Of a stretch of 52,377 nucleotides of DNA, positions 35,401 through 47,223 are shown piece after piece. A program made the position numbers and the translations under genes. Numbering within the stretch: the stretch's first letter is position 1; each line of letters starts with the position of its first letter. Source of the DNA: Hirudo medicinalis (taxonomy: Eukaryota > Annelida > Clitellata > Hirudinida > Hirudinidae); NCBI GenBank assembly GCA_011800805.1, contig MPNW01000276.1, positions 125,795-178,171 of the forward strand, read 5' to 3'. Below the pieces are notes generated by a model. It had not been told where the DNA came from and made no database searches. It saw only the letters and a program-made list of their open reading frames with translations.

Positions 35401-38118
35401 ATCATCAGGGACAGCTGCCGGTTCACCAATGTCCATGGCCTGAAGGAGAATTAACGGTAATTTTAGTATCGATGAACAAAAGTAGAAGTTTCATATTTAA
35501 TGTTACGAACTGCAGCATGTCTCCAGTGCTTGTAGATGTCCTCAATCTCACACGAGGGATACATGACCAGGTAATCTCTCCATTCATTCCAGTTTATTGT
35601 CAGGCTGTCATCACGGTCCATCCTTTGACCATTAAAGATACTTTTAATTTATGTTTGTTGTTTCAAGTAGTCCTTGAATAAATTTTCAACTACAAATTTA
35701 AAAACAACAACAAAAAACAAAGAAAATTAATAGATAATTCTAAGGGTATGAATGCTTTGAATAAAATTTTGAATGTAACATTAATATTTCACGGATTCCT
35801 AAATATTCAGGAATCAAGAAATCAATGAATTTTTCAATAAACAATAAGCAAAAAGAAGCATTTGCAAAATTGTTTATCTTTGACAAAAAGAAATTATTTT
35901 TTATGTTTAATGGAAGGCATGAGAAAATCAAGCTATCAAAAAAAGAATGAAATCTTCTGCAACAGGTTTCAATTGGATACTTAATTTTAATGTAATTTTT
36001 GAAGCAGACGATAATCACAAGTGAAACGACCCGGCAACTTCGAAGGAATCACACAAATAAATATTCTTCATAAATATTCCTATTTTTAACTGCATTAGCA
36101 AACAAAAATTGGTAATTTAAATATGAAGCTGTGCAGAAAATAAATTGCAAGAAATCAATACAAGAGAGAAACATAATAAACATAAGAATATCATTCACAA
36201 AAATAAAACAACTCAGATAAATAACACATAATCAATTTGTGGGGCAAACTGCTTCCAAAGATTGCAGTACAACAGTTTAGGTTGTCACAGCAAACCTCAA
36301 CATGCATCCATTACAGGCTTTGTGTTTGCAAGCCTAACAAAGGAGCAACTAAGTAACTTCATTCAATGTTGATTTACACCTTGCTCAAATCCTCAATTTC
36401 CAAAGCACTTGTTTTAAAGCAAGGGTTAAAAATCATTGTTTGCAAGTAACTTATCAGTGTGTTCAATCAAATAGAAAGAGATTATTTCTGGTCAAGATTA
36501 TATTTTTAAACTTTCCTTAAGTTTTTGCTCAAAAAATCACTTAAATTTAGTACAAATTTTAATAAAAAAAAAATATATTTTAACCTCTTGATCATGCTGA
36601 TGGCTTCTTTCTTGTTTATTTGAATTCCCATCTGTTTAAATGTCTTCACAAGTTCTTCTGCATCTATGTATCCTGTGAGTACACACTAAAATATTAATGG
36701 ATGTTCTTACTGTTAAAAAAACATACAATATTGGAAAAGACAAGTGTTCCAAAGACAATAGATTTCTTTACTAATGGTGATTGCTATCTGTTTTGCTTCA
36801 ATGCATAAATGTGTTCCTATGGCAATTGAATAAAGAAGTCACACAAACATTTATCTTTCAATAAGAGACTACCCAAATTGATATCTACACATTATCAGAG
36901 GAAAAAAATACATAAAGATTGTTTCCATTCCTTATTACATCTGTATTTATTTATGTATTTATAAATGGTAGAAAATCAATAATTATTATCTATAAAATTT
37001 ACTTTGAAGAAAGAGAAATGAATAAACTCAAGAAAGACAATAAAAGAATTACATTCAGCAGTTTAAAAGCAATTGATTTATTTTACTTAGACAACTCTAT
37101 TGATCTCATTCAATAAATATTATTATCATTATTATTAACTATTATTATCATTATCATTATGGCAATGACTCTTCATAAAAATAATATCCAGAAAAAAAAT
37201 TGTGCAAAGAAAAAAAAAACAAACATTTGTAAATTGCAAACGTGCCGATGCATTGAAATGTGTTGCTTAAGGCTTTTGGACTGGTATTTTGTTACTAAGC
37301 ATGTGTGCTCAAAGGGATGCAAATGGAAACAGATGTTCGTCAACTGACGACCGAAGGCAGGATCAATTGTTTTTAAAGTTTAAGTGCAATGAAAATTATG
37401 GAATGCAAAAGTTTTTGAAAAACATCATTTGAAAGTTATTATCAATTATTTAATATAGGTGACAAAAATCATCAATCAATCACTGTTGCCACAAAGTAAT
37501 AGTGGTAATCAAGTTAAAATTCATTACATAAACTAACTTGAAGTCAGCATTAAAAAAGCTTGGCAAGATCTATATTATATATCAGAGTTATATTTTTGTC
37601 AAATGTTAATTGAAAAATTTCTATTTATAAATAGATGTTATCAATGAAATCAAGTCAAATTAATTTTATAAACATTTCATCAGTCCAAGAGTGAGTGAGT
37701 AAAACCATTTTAAAAAAACATAGAAATTTAAAAACTAGCCATCTTTATTGTGGTCCAAAGACTCAAAGGATAGTTTCAATGCTTTTTCATGTTGTGTGAT
37801 GTAATTGACAAACTCATCAATGTTGATGACTCCGTCTTTATTTGCATCATATTGATCAAGAAATTTCTAACAAAATGTTAATGTAATTAGTTGGCTCACT
37901 TTATTGAAATTCTCATGTGAAAAAAACTCTTATATGGAATATTTACAACCATTTACCTCCGCTTGACCAGCTGATGAAGGCAAATCAAAGCTCGCTAAAG
38001 CATTTGTCAGGTCTTTTATGCCAATACGTCCATCCTGATCAACATCTAGTTTTTTAAATAATGCCTCTATGCGCGAACGCTCTTTTTCCCTCACAGCATT
38101 TGACTCTGGGTTAGACAT
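32429..38118 (-). CDS. SLC25A24: Calcium-binding mitochondrial carrier, SCaMC/SLC25A24-like (frameshift in exon 6)
   Basis: Mitochondrial inner-membrane ATP-Mg/phosphate carrier activated by calcium through N-terminal EF-hands. Exons: 38118-37957, 37866-37740, 36672-36585, 35622-35511, 35439-35281, 34761-34610, 34426-34316, 33880-33713, 33111-32967, 32610-32429. EF-hand loops are visible ([36 protein letters not shown]), a fourth weaker one around [13 protein letters not shown]. Carrier repeats begin [40 protein letters not shown] and [20 protein letters not shown]; the C-terminus is [20 protein letters not shown]. Length would be about 468 residues, like human SCaMC. In exon 6 the frame shifts by one base after SLWR (minus-strand TGGAGGGCAACGG), then family sequence [20 protein letters not shown] continues in another frame. 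Intron 2 uses a GC donor. The exon 5 donor (GTTTGC) is weak and a conserved residue is absent there. Confidence 0.92.
33354..33465 (+). mobile_element. tRNA-derived SINE candidate
   Basis: 33354-33434 looks like a tRNA: seven-base ends GCAGGTT and AACCTGC pair perfectly over 81 bases, with an A-box-like TAGCTCAATGG and a B-box-like TTCGAAATC. The D and T arms are poor, so it is not a functional tRNA. Immediately after, GCATCCC (33433-33439) and GGGATGC (33459-33465) form a hairpin arm. A non-tRNA body may run on to about 33580. It lies in intron 8 of the carrier gene, on the opposite strand. Only one copy is seen in this window, so its repeat nature is inferred. Confidence 0.45.
34610..34761 (-). 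CDS. SLC25A24: SLC25A24-like exon 6, one base short
   Basis: 152 bp where phase requires 153. The left portion (34761 down to about 34680) reads [18 protein letters not shown] then LWR; the remainder reads correctly only one base over. The break falls in a run of G (plus strand GCCCTCC at about 34673-34679), a typical place for a sequencing or assembly indel. Confidence 0.85.
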
Positions 38119-38812
38119 TTAGAATTTCCATGTAAGAAATTTAGAGCCTAATAATTGCAAACTTGGCAAAAGCTAATATCTAGAACACATCGACCCAGGC
38201 CGAAAATCGAAATGACTATTATGATGGCCTTCACCTTCAAATTATAAACTGTGATTATAAGTACGACTTTAATATTAAAACGCGCCAGTGCTTCAGAACT
38301 TAACAAAATATGGTCAATGTTGGATGTAATGTCAGGCATAAAAATCCTTTCTTATGAGGTCATGATGCTTTTTAAATATTTTTTTATCGAAAAAGAGGCA
38401 ATCATACTTATTTTATTTGATTAAATCCTCTTATTATATATAAATAATAAAACTCTAATAAGCAAGCCGGGGCATAACTTTGTATATCGTTTAAAATAAT
38501 AACAAGGAGCCAATTAAGTAATAAGTATGTCCTAAGTCTGATTATTTGTAATTTCTTAACTTTTCTTGTCACATTTTTACCAAAACGTTTTCGAATTATA
38601 CTTTGTTCTAGGCGTCTTAGAAGCTCGTATGTGCGATTGGGTTTAGTGGCAGCAGCGTTCGTAATTGCCTTTTTTTTAGGCTAGTCTGTCCATGTTTACT
38701 GTAATTTTGTATGAAATATACTCATTACTACTATTGTCATTTTCAGTTTTGAGTTAGATTTGAGGCGTTCTTAGTCACTTCGAAAACCAGTATTCAGTTC
38801 AGAGAAGACGCC
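38119..38812. promoter_or_regulatory. Shared head-to-head promoter region
   Basis: 694 bp between the start codons of the SLC25A24-like gene (minus) and the GRINA-like gene (plus). AT-rich, no clear TATA/CCAAT arrangement recognised. A bidirectional promoter is plausible from geometry only. Confidence 0.4.
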
Positions 38813-40694
38813 ATGGACAGAAAACTTATTGAAGGCTCGTCTAACGAAATGGCAGGATTGGAGTCTGGAAATATGAATGATTATTCATTTTCTGAGAAGT
38901 CTGTTCGATTAGGTTTGTCTTGCAAAACCACTTAAGCAAAGGTTTATGATGCAACAAAAATGGTGAACTACCAAATTTTAGGTTTCATTAGGAAGGTTTA
39001 TGGCATACTCACAGTTCAGCTGGTAGTGACATTAACCATCATGTCCCTCATAATATTTATGTTGGTTGATTTGAGGTTTTGTATGTGTCTACTTGTTGCT
39101 TGAAGTGTGATTTTTTCATTCCAGTGAACCAATCAAACTTTATTGCCAACAGAATGTATGGCTACTAATACTAGCTTTGTAAGTAATTCTTCTGGGTTTT
39201 AAGTGAATGCTATTGAGTAACTTATTTTCTTGTTTCTTTGAAGTATTGTCACTTTCACCTCCATAATAGTTTTGGCATGCTGCCCTGGAGTGAGAAGGTC
39301 ATATCCCTCAAACATGATATTTTTGGGAGTATTTGTAAGTCTGACACTTACTTTTAACCTTTTGCATTTTGTGATAACTTCTAGAGATTAATTAATTGCA
39401 TTTGAACAAATTTTTTATATAAATAAGTCACATCATGACAAATAAGTGATTTCTTTCAGTTAGGAAATTGACAAGTCAAAATAATCACAGTTGATAATGC
39501 CTTTAATTAAGGCATTCAATGCAATTCTCAACTAAAGTTTTGTTATTATGTTGACATTCCAGACATTCTGTGAAGGATTTCTTCTTGGCATCTCAACAAG
39601 GTCACCGTTTTGTCTCATTTTAATTGCACAACATCTTGAAAAAAGTCAATTTTATCAATATTTGTTTTTTAAATGTCTATTACATCTATGTTTGTAATTC
39701 TATTAATATATAGATTTTTTCATTAAAATCATGATTGGTAATGATATTAATGACAAATCCTTGATTTTAGCTTTTACAATAGAGAAGAAGTTCTCATAGC
39801 AGTTGGAGTAACTTGTGTGAGTCATAAATTAAATTGTTTTTGCTTATCCTTCAAGCAATACAATGCTCTTGTATTCATTTCAATGGGTCTCGTGAATCAA
39901 AATTCTACCTAAATGCAGCTTGTTGTCTTCGGATTGACCATGTTTGCATTCCAGACCAAGGCAAGTGGGTCGTGAGAAAGTGACCTTTGTTAGTTTAAGG
40001 TGTTCGAAGCACTCACATTGTCACGTTAAAAATTCCAGATTGATTTTACAATCCTCAATGGAGCTCTGTTTATATTGCTCATCATTCTCATGATATTTGG
40101 ATTGCTTTGTGCTTTTATCCAGAACAATGTGAGCATTTCCCAACTGTTTACTGATAAGACCAACACATTTAACTAGAATTAGTTGTCAGTTAACCAGTTT
40201 TGACACCATTTGAATTTTTCTATGATAATTTTCCTGTAAGAGGATGTAGAACAACATAAATACCTACATGAATTCTATTTATATATTCATATGTGAAATA
40301 TCTTTTAATAGTTGCTAGAGATAAGCCTTATAGACTTTGTGGCACAATTTATCTTCATAAAATATTAATTGCTCACAGTACTTGAACTTGTTCTATGCTT
40401 GCATTGGAGCTCTGCTCTTCAGCCTGGTGAGTTACTTCACACTCAAACATCTTTCAAGTTACAACTTATTTACTAATTAGTAATGGCATTATTTACTCAT
40501 TATGGTCAAGCTTTATGTGATGAAGTGGTATTTATTTCTTGCAGTATGTGCTAGTAGACACCCAGATGATTGCTGGGGGCAATCATAGGTACACTGTCTC
40601 ACCTGAGGAATACATCTTTGCTGCACTCAATCTCTACCTTGATATCATCAATCTCTTCCTCCTCATCCTAGACATTGTGCACAGGTCAAAGTGA
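38813..40694 (+). CDS. GRINA: GRINA/lifeguard-type (TMBIM) membrane protein, ten exons
   Basis: Seven-pass membrane protein of the Bax-inhibitor-1 family, acting at ER/Golgi membranes in calcium handling and cell survival. Exons: 38813-38912, 38982-39075, 39125-39178, 39244-39334, 39563-39600, 39771-39816, 39919-39960, 40039-40128, 40379-40426, 40545-40694, giving 250 residues. Motifs: FIRKVYGILTVQLVVT opening TM1, QTKIDFT between exons 7 and 8, YACIGALLFSLYVLVDTQ, and the family signature SPEEYIFAALNLYLDIINLF near the C-terminus. The N-terminal tail (about 33 residues) is short and lacks the proline-rich repeats of vertebrate GRINA. It is closer to the LFG1/2/3 group than to TMBIM4 by the SPEEYIFAALN and VDTQ blocks; the exact paralogue is not assigned. 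Intron 7 has a GC donor (AAG then GCAAGT). Start context GACGCCATGG is good. Confidence 0.93.
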
Positions 40695-41707
40695 GTCCTG
40701 GAAGCTCCACAGATGTCAGACAATGATACTCATTTATCAAGTTCTCAGTACCATAACCTAGTCCTTGTTCATTAGAGTTCAGTGTTACTATAGTTCGTGT
40801 CTGACTCTTAAAGAAAAAAATTTCTGTTGTTGATGACGAGCATTCCACATGTGTTTCCACAGTTTCCACTTTATGTTTGAACAATTTATTATCCATTGCT
40901 TTACAGAATCAAAGTGTTGTTTTCTAAGAATAGAATAGAGTGTGCACAGTTTAAACAATCGTCTGATAGGATTTAATCGTCATTCGAGTTAATTGTCAGT
41001 AGAATATAATTTAGACCTGTCTCTAAGTTTTAAAGGAAAGGCATGAATGTCAATAATAACTTTATTACTGTATAATTTGTTCATTAATGACATCAGCATT
41101 GTCTGAATTACAAACATACAGCACTTGAAAGCGCTTTAATGGAAGATGTTAGAACAGAAAATGTGATGTTGTTTCATGTGATGAAATCATTCTAAGGGTT
41201 AATATACAGAACTTACAAACAAATAGAAATCAACAGCCACCACCAGCAGGAACTAAAACAGCTCTGAGTTCACAAAGCCAATGGTGCTCGAACAACCAAA
41301 ACCTAGGTCAAACCATTGTGACAATAAGAGACTGTAAGACACTGATGCTATAAGAACTTAAGTGAGGACACCTGAAAGTCTTGCAATAATCCAGTCCGAA
41401 GAATTTGAAATGAGATGATCTTAAGTACAGTAGTCTCTGATGACTTCACTTACTCAGCAAAAGTATGCATCATGGGGACAGGAAAAAAATAGTTGGTGTT
41501 ACAAAGGAAACAGGGTGATAATGATTCTGAACTTGGAAACAAAAAAAATTGGGACCGAGAAACCAGATTCCAGCATGCCACTGCTTCGTGACATTAGATT
41601 CAGGACATTTTAAAACTCTAGAGATTTTTATTAAACCAAGAAACATCTCATTTTAAATATTTTTAAACCAAAAATGTCCATAAAGTAAAATAAAAGTGAT
41701 GGAAATT
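40695..41707. other. 3' regions of GRINA and ERp44
   Basis: About 1 kb between converging genes. It carries the minus-strand AATAAA for ERp44 at 41632-41627. No gene recognised; the minus frame at 40663-40896 overlaps the GRINA exon antisense and is a shadow. Confidence 0.6.
41627..41632 (-). terminator. AATAAA polyadenylation signal of ERp44
   Basis: Minus-strand AATAAA about 76 bp past the ERp44 stop (41708). Confidence 0.5.
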
Positions 41708-44700
41708 TCAGAGCTCATCCTTCAGGATGGTGTACCTTGTTCGAGAGGGAGCCAGTTTTTTGAAAAGAGATTCTGGGGGAGAAGTCTGGCCCGGGACTTC
41801 CCTATTGCTTGGGGAGCTTGGATCATGGGGGATGTGTGCCACTGTGGTTGATGCCCCTTCTTCTGGCAATTTTGTGCTCTGAAACAATGATTATTATCGT
41901 CAAGGCCAAGTTGCCAGCTTGCAAATGACTAAGGCTAAATTATTTTATGATGAAGCAGTTCAATACATTACAGACTGAAGAAGCTTTGAACTTAGCTATC
42001 AAAACCTAGATATGAAATATTGATTTGTATTTTATTTATAGCTTTTGTCTCTATATTTGTAATTTAAAAGTTCAAACCATTACAATGACCATAAACATGA
42101 AATTACTCATTGCATGAGGTAAAACAATAGATACAATAACTGTATAAATCACTTAAAGGCATCTCCTGAATCAAAATTTAAAACAAATGATTTGTCCTTA
42201 ATGGTGACACAGCTCTTAAGACCCATTAAACTCATGGTAAATAACAGTAAAAGAAATTAGTAATTATATATTATAGAAATTAGTAAAAATAAAAGTAATA
42301 AAAAACTCGTGAATAAGTACCCAGTCACTCATTATATGCAAGATGAGCTTTGCTCAAAGGACATTATCAAGGACAACAAAAACAACAGGATGAACAACTA
42401 GTTAAGTGGTGGAATGCTGTAAAAGTGTACAAGTGTAAAGACCAACCTCTGGCTGAGGAGCAGGGGTCGGGTCGGGACCTTCGTGGAACTCTCTGTGCAA
42501 CTTTCCTGACTTCAGATCTTTTACAAAGTTCTGCAGTAAACCAGGCTTCCTAGTTGTTGTGTTGTCACATAATCAGTAACGCTCATTTATTTGATAATTT
42601 AATTAGAAAAAGAAATTAAAAGCCAAGGAAAAAATTAATTAAAGTCATTAGATCACAATGTGTGTGGTGCACATTTTCATATTTCATGTAATCAATAAAG
42701 ATTGGAAGTTATAATTACAATAGTGGTTATTACGAGAAATTAATAACAAATCTCAGATGTATTCGATAATCAATTCAATTTCATTTTCAAATGAAGCAAG
42801 TTTAAAATGATAATGATAACCACAGACTCAAAGACTGTGAACTCATTGAAAGTAAATACTTAAATTCACTAGTTCTCCAGTGCTGTTATCAACTTCTAAT
42901 TAACAATTTTAAAGTAATATACATTTAGTGCCAAGAGACAAGCACAGGCAAATTTATTAGTTAAAATTTCAACTCAATATTAATAATTCCCCAACATGTT
43001 GGAAATTGGCATGCAAGTTAGCACAAGGGAGTTGCTATAAAAAATATCAAAAAAAGAAAAATAATTTGAGAAAGCATTTACCAATATAGCTCTAGCAGAT
43101 CAAAAAATGAGTTTAGAAAATCTCACTCCAGGTTGTCTTTGACGTCATGTCTCCAGACGTACATGTGCTTGAAACTGTCGATGGCAAGAACTGGAAGGTC
43201 ATCAGCACTCTTACCCAGATGGTGGAGGGGATGAGTGAACTTTAATCCATCAGCCACCAAGAAATTTATGTAGCCTGTAAAATAAATATTTTCCAGAAAT
43301 TCTGAATTTCAGAAATCATGTTCAAAGTAAAACATGCTAGAACTTTAAATTGACATCTATTCAGAGCAATCTTATCGATCGATCATATTTTTAAACACGC
43401 ATGAAGATGGTAATAATTCGTTATTAAGATGACAGTAATGATGCTGATGGTTTTTCTAAAAGTTCTTTCAAGACCATTTTGAAAGCAATATGTAAAACAA
43501 TTTTATATTATTTTCACTCTACATAATTTATAAAGGTGAAAGAATATGAACCAGTAACAATTTTTGGACTATTTAAACCAAAATAAACAAAATTAAAGAA
43601 CTTCCTCCTTAAAACCAGCACAAATATAGCTGACTGGCAGAGCTTAAACATGTTTGCCATTCTTAAATATGAGAAATCAATAAACTGGCTGGACATTCAA
43701 GCCTAACATCCCACACAATACGCATCATTTCATGAAATAATTTTTGTTAGTCAAATATGCTGATCGATTTATTAATAAATTCTTTCTGTTTCTCGAGAGA
43801 ATCAGCTACAAAATGAAGCACGACGCAGAAAGAGTTGAGAAGAAACTGACTTCTCTCCTGCAGCAGTTGGAGGACGACTTGTTTCTTGAACTTCTCCGGA
43901 GATTCGTGGTCGTCGGGATGGTGGAAGAGGATCAGGAATGGCAGGCCTTCCTCTGTCAGTTCCTATTTGGATGTCGTTCAGTGACAAAGACAATGCATGA
44001 ATGAGTCATTCATTGAAAAATGCAGATGGCAGTCAAAGAATACTGAATGATATCTTAAGCACCGAGAATGTTACATACAATGTGAAATCTCAATTGGAGA
44101 TCATTTACAAACAAAACAAAATGTCAAAAGCAAGTGATGTGAGGTGAGATCAAATTTCTGACAATCAAAGTAACATCGGAGATGTGGACAGACCTCTGCG
44201 TTTTCAAACGTGATTTCTCTAACAAGTGGAATGCATTTGTCTGAGGCCCACTTGAGAAACATGTTGTAGTCACTGATCAGGCCAGAATACATGATTTCGC
44301 TGTAATTCTCCTTTGAAAGAATGTTTTTGAAGTCAACGACTCGACGAATTATTCGGCTAACCATGTCGCAATTTGTAAACACTTTAATAACATAACATTT
44401 ACCAATACAAATTGTGGCTAACAACATTTATAGATTTTTATTGTTAAATTTGCTTTTTTCATAAAATTAATTACTTTGGAAATTGTAATTCTGTGATATT
44501 ATTATGTTATACTAATTTTGTATTTAATAATAAATGCTAAACAACATTAATAAATTATCAAAGAATTAATCAGCTAACAAATAATACAAGCACAATTTCT
44601 GAGAAAGATGAAAAAACATTTTAAAACCTCTATGAAGTGATTCGCGACACATTCATGTTTAATGATAAGCACAATCAACGACAAAAACCTTCTACATAAA

Positions 44701-47223
44701 TGTTACACCAGAAGATTCAATCAGGCCCTAAAAATTACCAGGTTTGGTCTGTAGACAACTTTATTGCCAGCAATTCGTTCCTTTTCACTGATGGGCCTGA
44801 ATGAAGATCAGAACAATAACGCCGAATCAATGATTTGCAGTCGCCGAGCAAATTATATCCCACGAGTGCTGAAAAACGACGAGCAAGAGCAGGTCCTCCA
44901 GTGTTAATGCATTCTAAGAGATACTCGGCTACTTTAACAGTATCTCTTCTTATTATTGAATAATATGGTTCAACATTGCAAATGAGCAAATTGTGCAATG
45001 CATTAGCTAAGGAGTAAGCAATAAAAAATCGGTGATCCATATTAAAGTGAATTATTAACCAAAATTTTTTTTTTAATGTATTTATTTTCTATCAACTTGG
45101 ATTTATAAATATGACCGAACGATCTGCAAAATGTGTTAGTTACATGTATGAAGATGCATTTCAACAGCAATTAAATTAAAAAAGGAAAGTCAAGCCAACG
45201 AACCCTGACGCAGAATGGAATTGACAGTCTTCCCTGAGTATTCCAGAAACTTTCTTAAAGGTTGCATGGTCCACAGAATCTTGAACATCAAAGTAGCCAA
45301 TCATGTGTCTCTTGTGCCACTAAATAACAATGTTAATAATATTATAACATTAATAACATTAATAAAATTAATAATATTAGTAACATTAATAAGAATCTCT
45401 CATAAACAAACAAAAAAATTCCACTCGACTGATGCTCACATCTAAGACATCCAAATCATCAAGATTCTGCACTATGTTGACAGGATTTTCCAGTTGATCC
45501 CTGACAAAATTGAAGAAGGCGTCGACCGATCGCTGACCTCTGTACTCCTTCTTCATCACCTGACCGAACCGGAACAACTTCAACGTCGGATACTTAGACA
45601 CCTGATACATGCCCGCTATATTGCCTGGAAAATTTTAAGATGTTTCAAGTGCTTCTGTTCAAGATTTTGAAATTTTAAATATTTTATTAGATGCCTTTGC
45701 TGGTGCTTAAGACACAAATAGCCTACCTTCCCTGTCACAATCAACTTTTGCAAGCACCACCCTTCCAGGGACCTGAAACAGGTTTTTTTTATATAAATAA
45801 TTTGCAACCAAACTTCACATAGTTTCACTAAACATTCCATCATTTAGAAATAACAGCTCACAAACTAGTAGAATTGAACAATAACAACGTATCACATTTA
45901 AAAAAAATATGTGGTGACTTATTAGACCCTATTTAAGCTCAAAACACATAAAATACCTCATGACTTTTTATTCATATAATTATTAGATCAATATTAGATT
46001 TAATCATGTAATTATCAGATCAATATTAGATTTAATCATGTAATTATTAGATCAATATTAGATTTCGTTAAATACTGCAACCATGCGTTACTATTATACT
46101 AACATCGGCAAATAAAAATCAAGAAAAACTAATAAATGCTTTGATTGAGAAACTCTTACATGGTAGTGCTCACTAATTTTTTTCTCTGCCTGTTCAAACA
46201 CAGGTGCTAACATCTGGCTGAAGCGACACCTGGAACGGTCATGGACAAAAGTGAGAAAAACCTAAGTTGATCACAAAAAACACCACAACAACCTCTAACC
46301 AATCAGCATAGAAGTTGACCAGCACCAAGTCATTTCCATCTGTAACCATAACAAATAAAGACTAAATTTAGTGATATTTTTGACAACAATAGATTAATGT
46401 TGTAACTTCAGGTGAATGATTGAGCCTAAATACAGCCATTTAAAGCTGCCATAAAGGAAGACTAATAAGCTTAACCAATGACATAGCATGGTGCGTTTGA
46501 ACTGAAAATATATGAATGAAAACATTTTAAATTTCCAAATTTGAACACTCTACTCCATCTCTAATAGTAAAGTAAGACTAAATAATACAGAGATTGCAGA
46601 AGTGTTTTAAAGGCTCACTTAAATTAAAAATTTATTTTGCATAATCTATTAATGTAACTTACAATTCATAGTAAATTTATTAGTAAAATATTAAAAAATG
46701 CCTGATATCACTCAAATACAATTAAAACATCATTTAAAATGACATTTTTCTTATCTAGCCCTTTTGAATTTATTTTGCATCCATTTGAATTTGACACTGA
46801 CTTTAATCTTTACAGTTGCATTTGCGCATCAGAGATTGGCAAAAGATTAATAAATGCAGTAGAAACACATATACCAAGCTCAGAATAGTTCATCAACCAA
46901 TCAGAACTACTAAAACAAAACTCTAATCCTTAAAAACCAAATTTTACTCTATTGTTTATTCCAGCAATGATGGTAATTAAATAATATTATTCATGAAATC
47001 TCACTTATGATAGATTCCAAATTTGAGCTGTCCAGTGAAACGACGTCGCTCGTCACTTCATCTAACTTCACCTGATGCGAAAAATATACTTAAAATACTC
47101 AACGTTAATTCATAGCATCTATATATTGCCAAGCTGTGACCTGATTTCAAAGAAATAAATAAGTCTTACTGTTAGGATTGTCAAAAATATTGCAGACATA
47201 AAATCAAAGGCAAGTATCCTCAT
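41708..47223 (-). CDS. ERP44: Endoplasmic reticulum resident protein 44 (ERp44/TXNDC4), thirteen exons
   Basis: Thioredoxin-family chaperone of the early secretory pathway that retains Ero1 and unassembled cargo. Exons: 47223-47170, 47071-47005, 46339-46300, 46229-46160, 45772-45727, 45624-45440, 45319-45204, 44796-44739, 44310-44194, 43962-43851, 43274-43127, 42549-42447, 41878-41708; phase agrees at each junction, giving 428 residues (human about 406). It starts with a signal peptide (MRILAFDFMSAIFLTILT). Domain a has LVLVNFYADW then the diagnostic CRFS active site, VVLAKVDCD and SKYPTLKLFRFGQVMKKEYR. Domains b and b' show HMIGYFDVQDS, KCIPLVREITFENAE, ELTEEGLPFLILFHHPDD and VLAIDSFKHMYVW. 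The tail has SGKLHREFHEGPDPTPAP and ends KLAPSRTRYTILKDEL, an ER-retrieval KDEL (RDEL in human). Head-to-head with HAPSTR1. Confidence 0.96.
45977..46065. repeat. 32-bp tandem repeat, about 2.8 copies
   Basis: A unit starting TAATTATTAGATCAATATTA is repeated in ERp44 intron 4, with a single T/C difference between the first two copies, pointing to a recent duplication. Confidence 0.85.
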
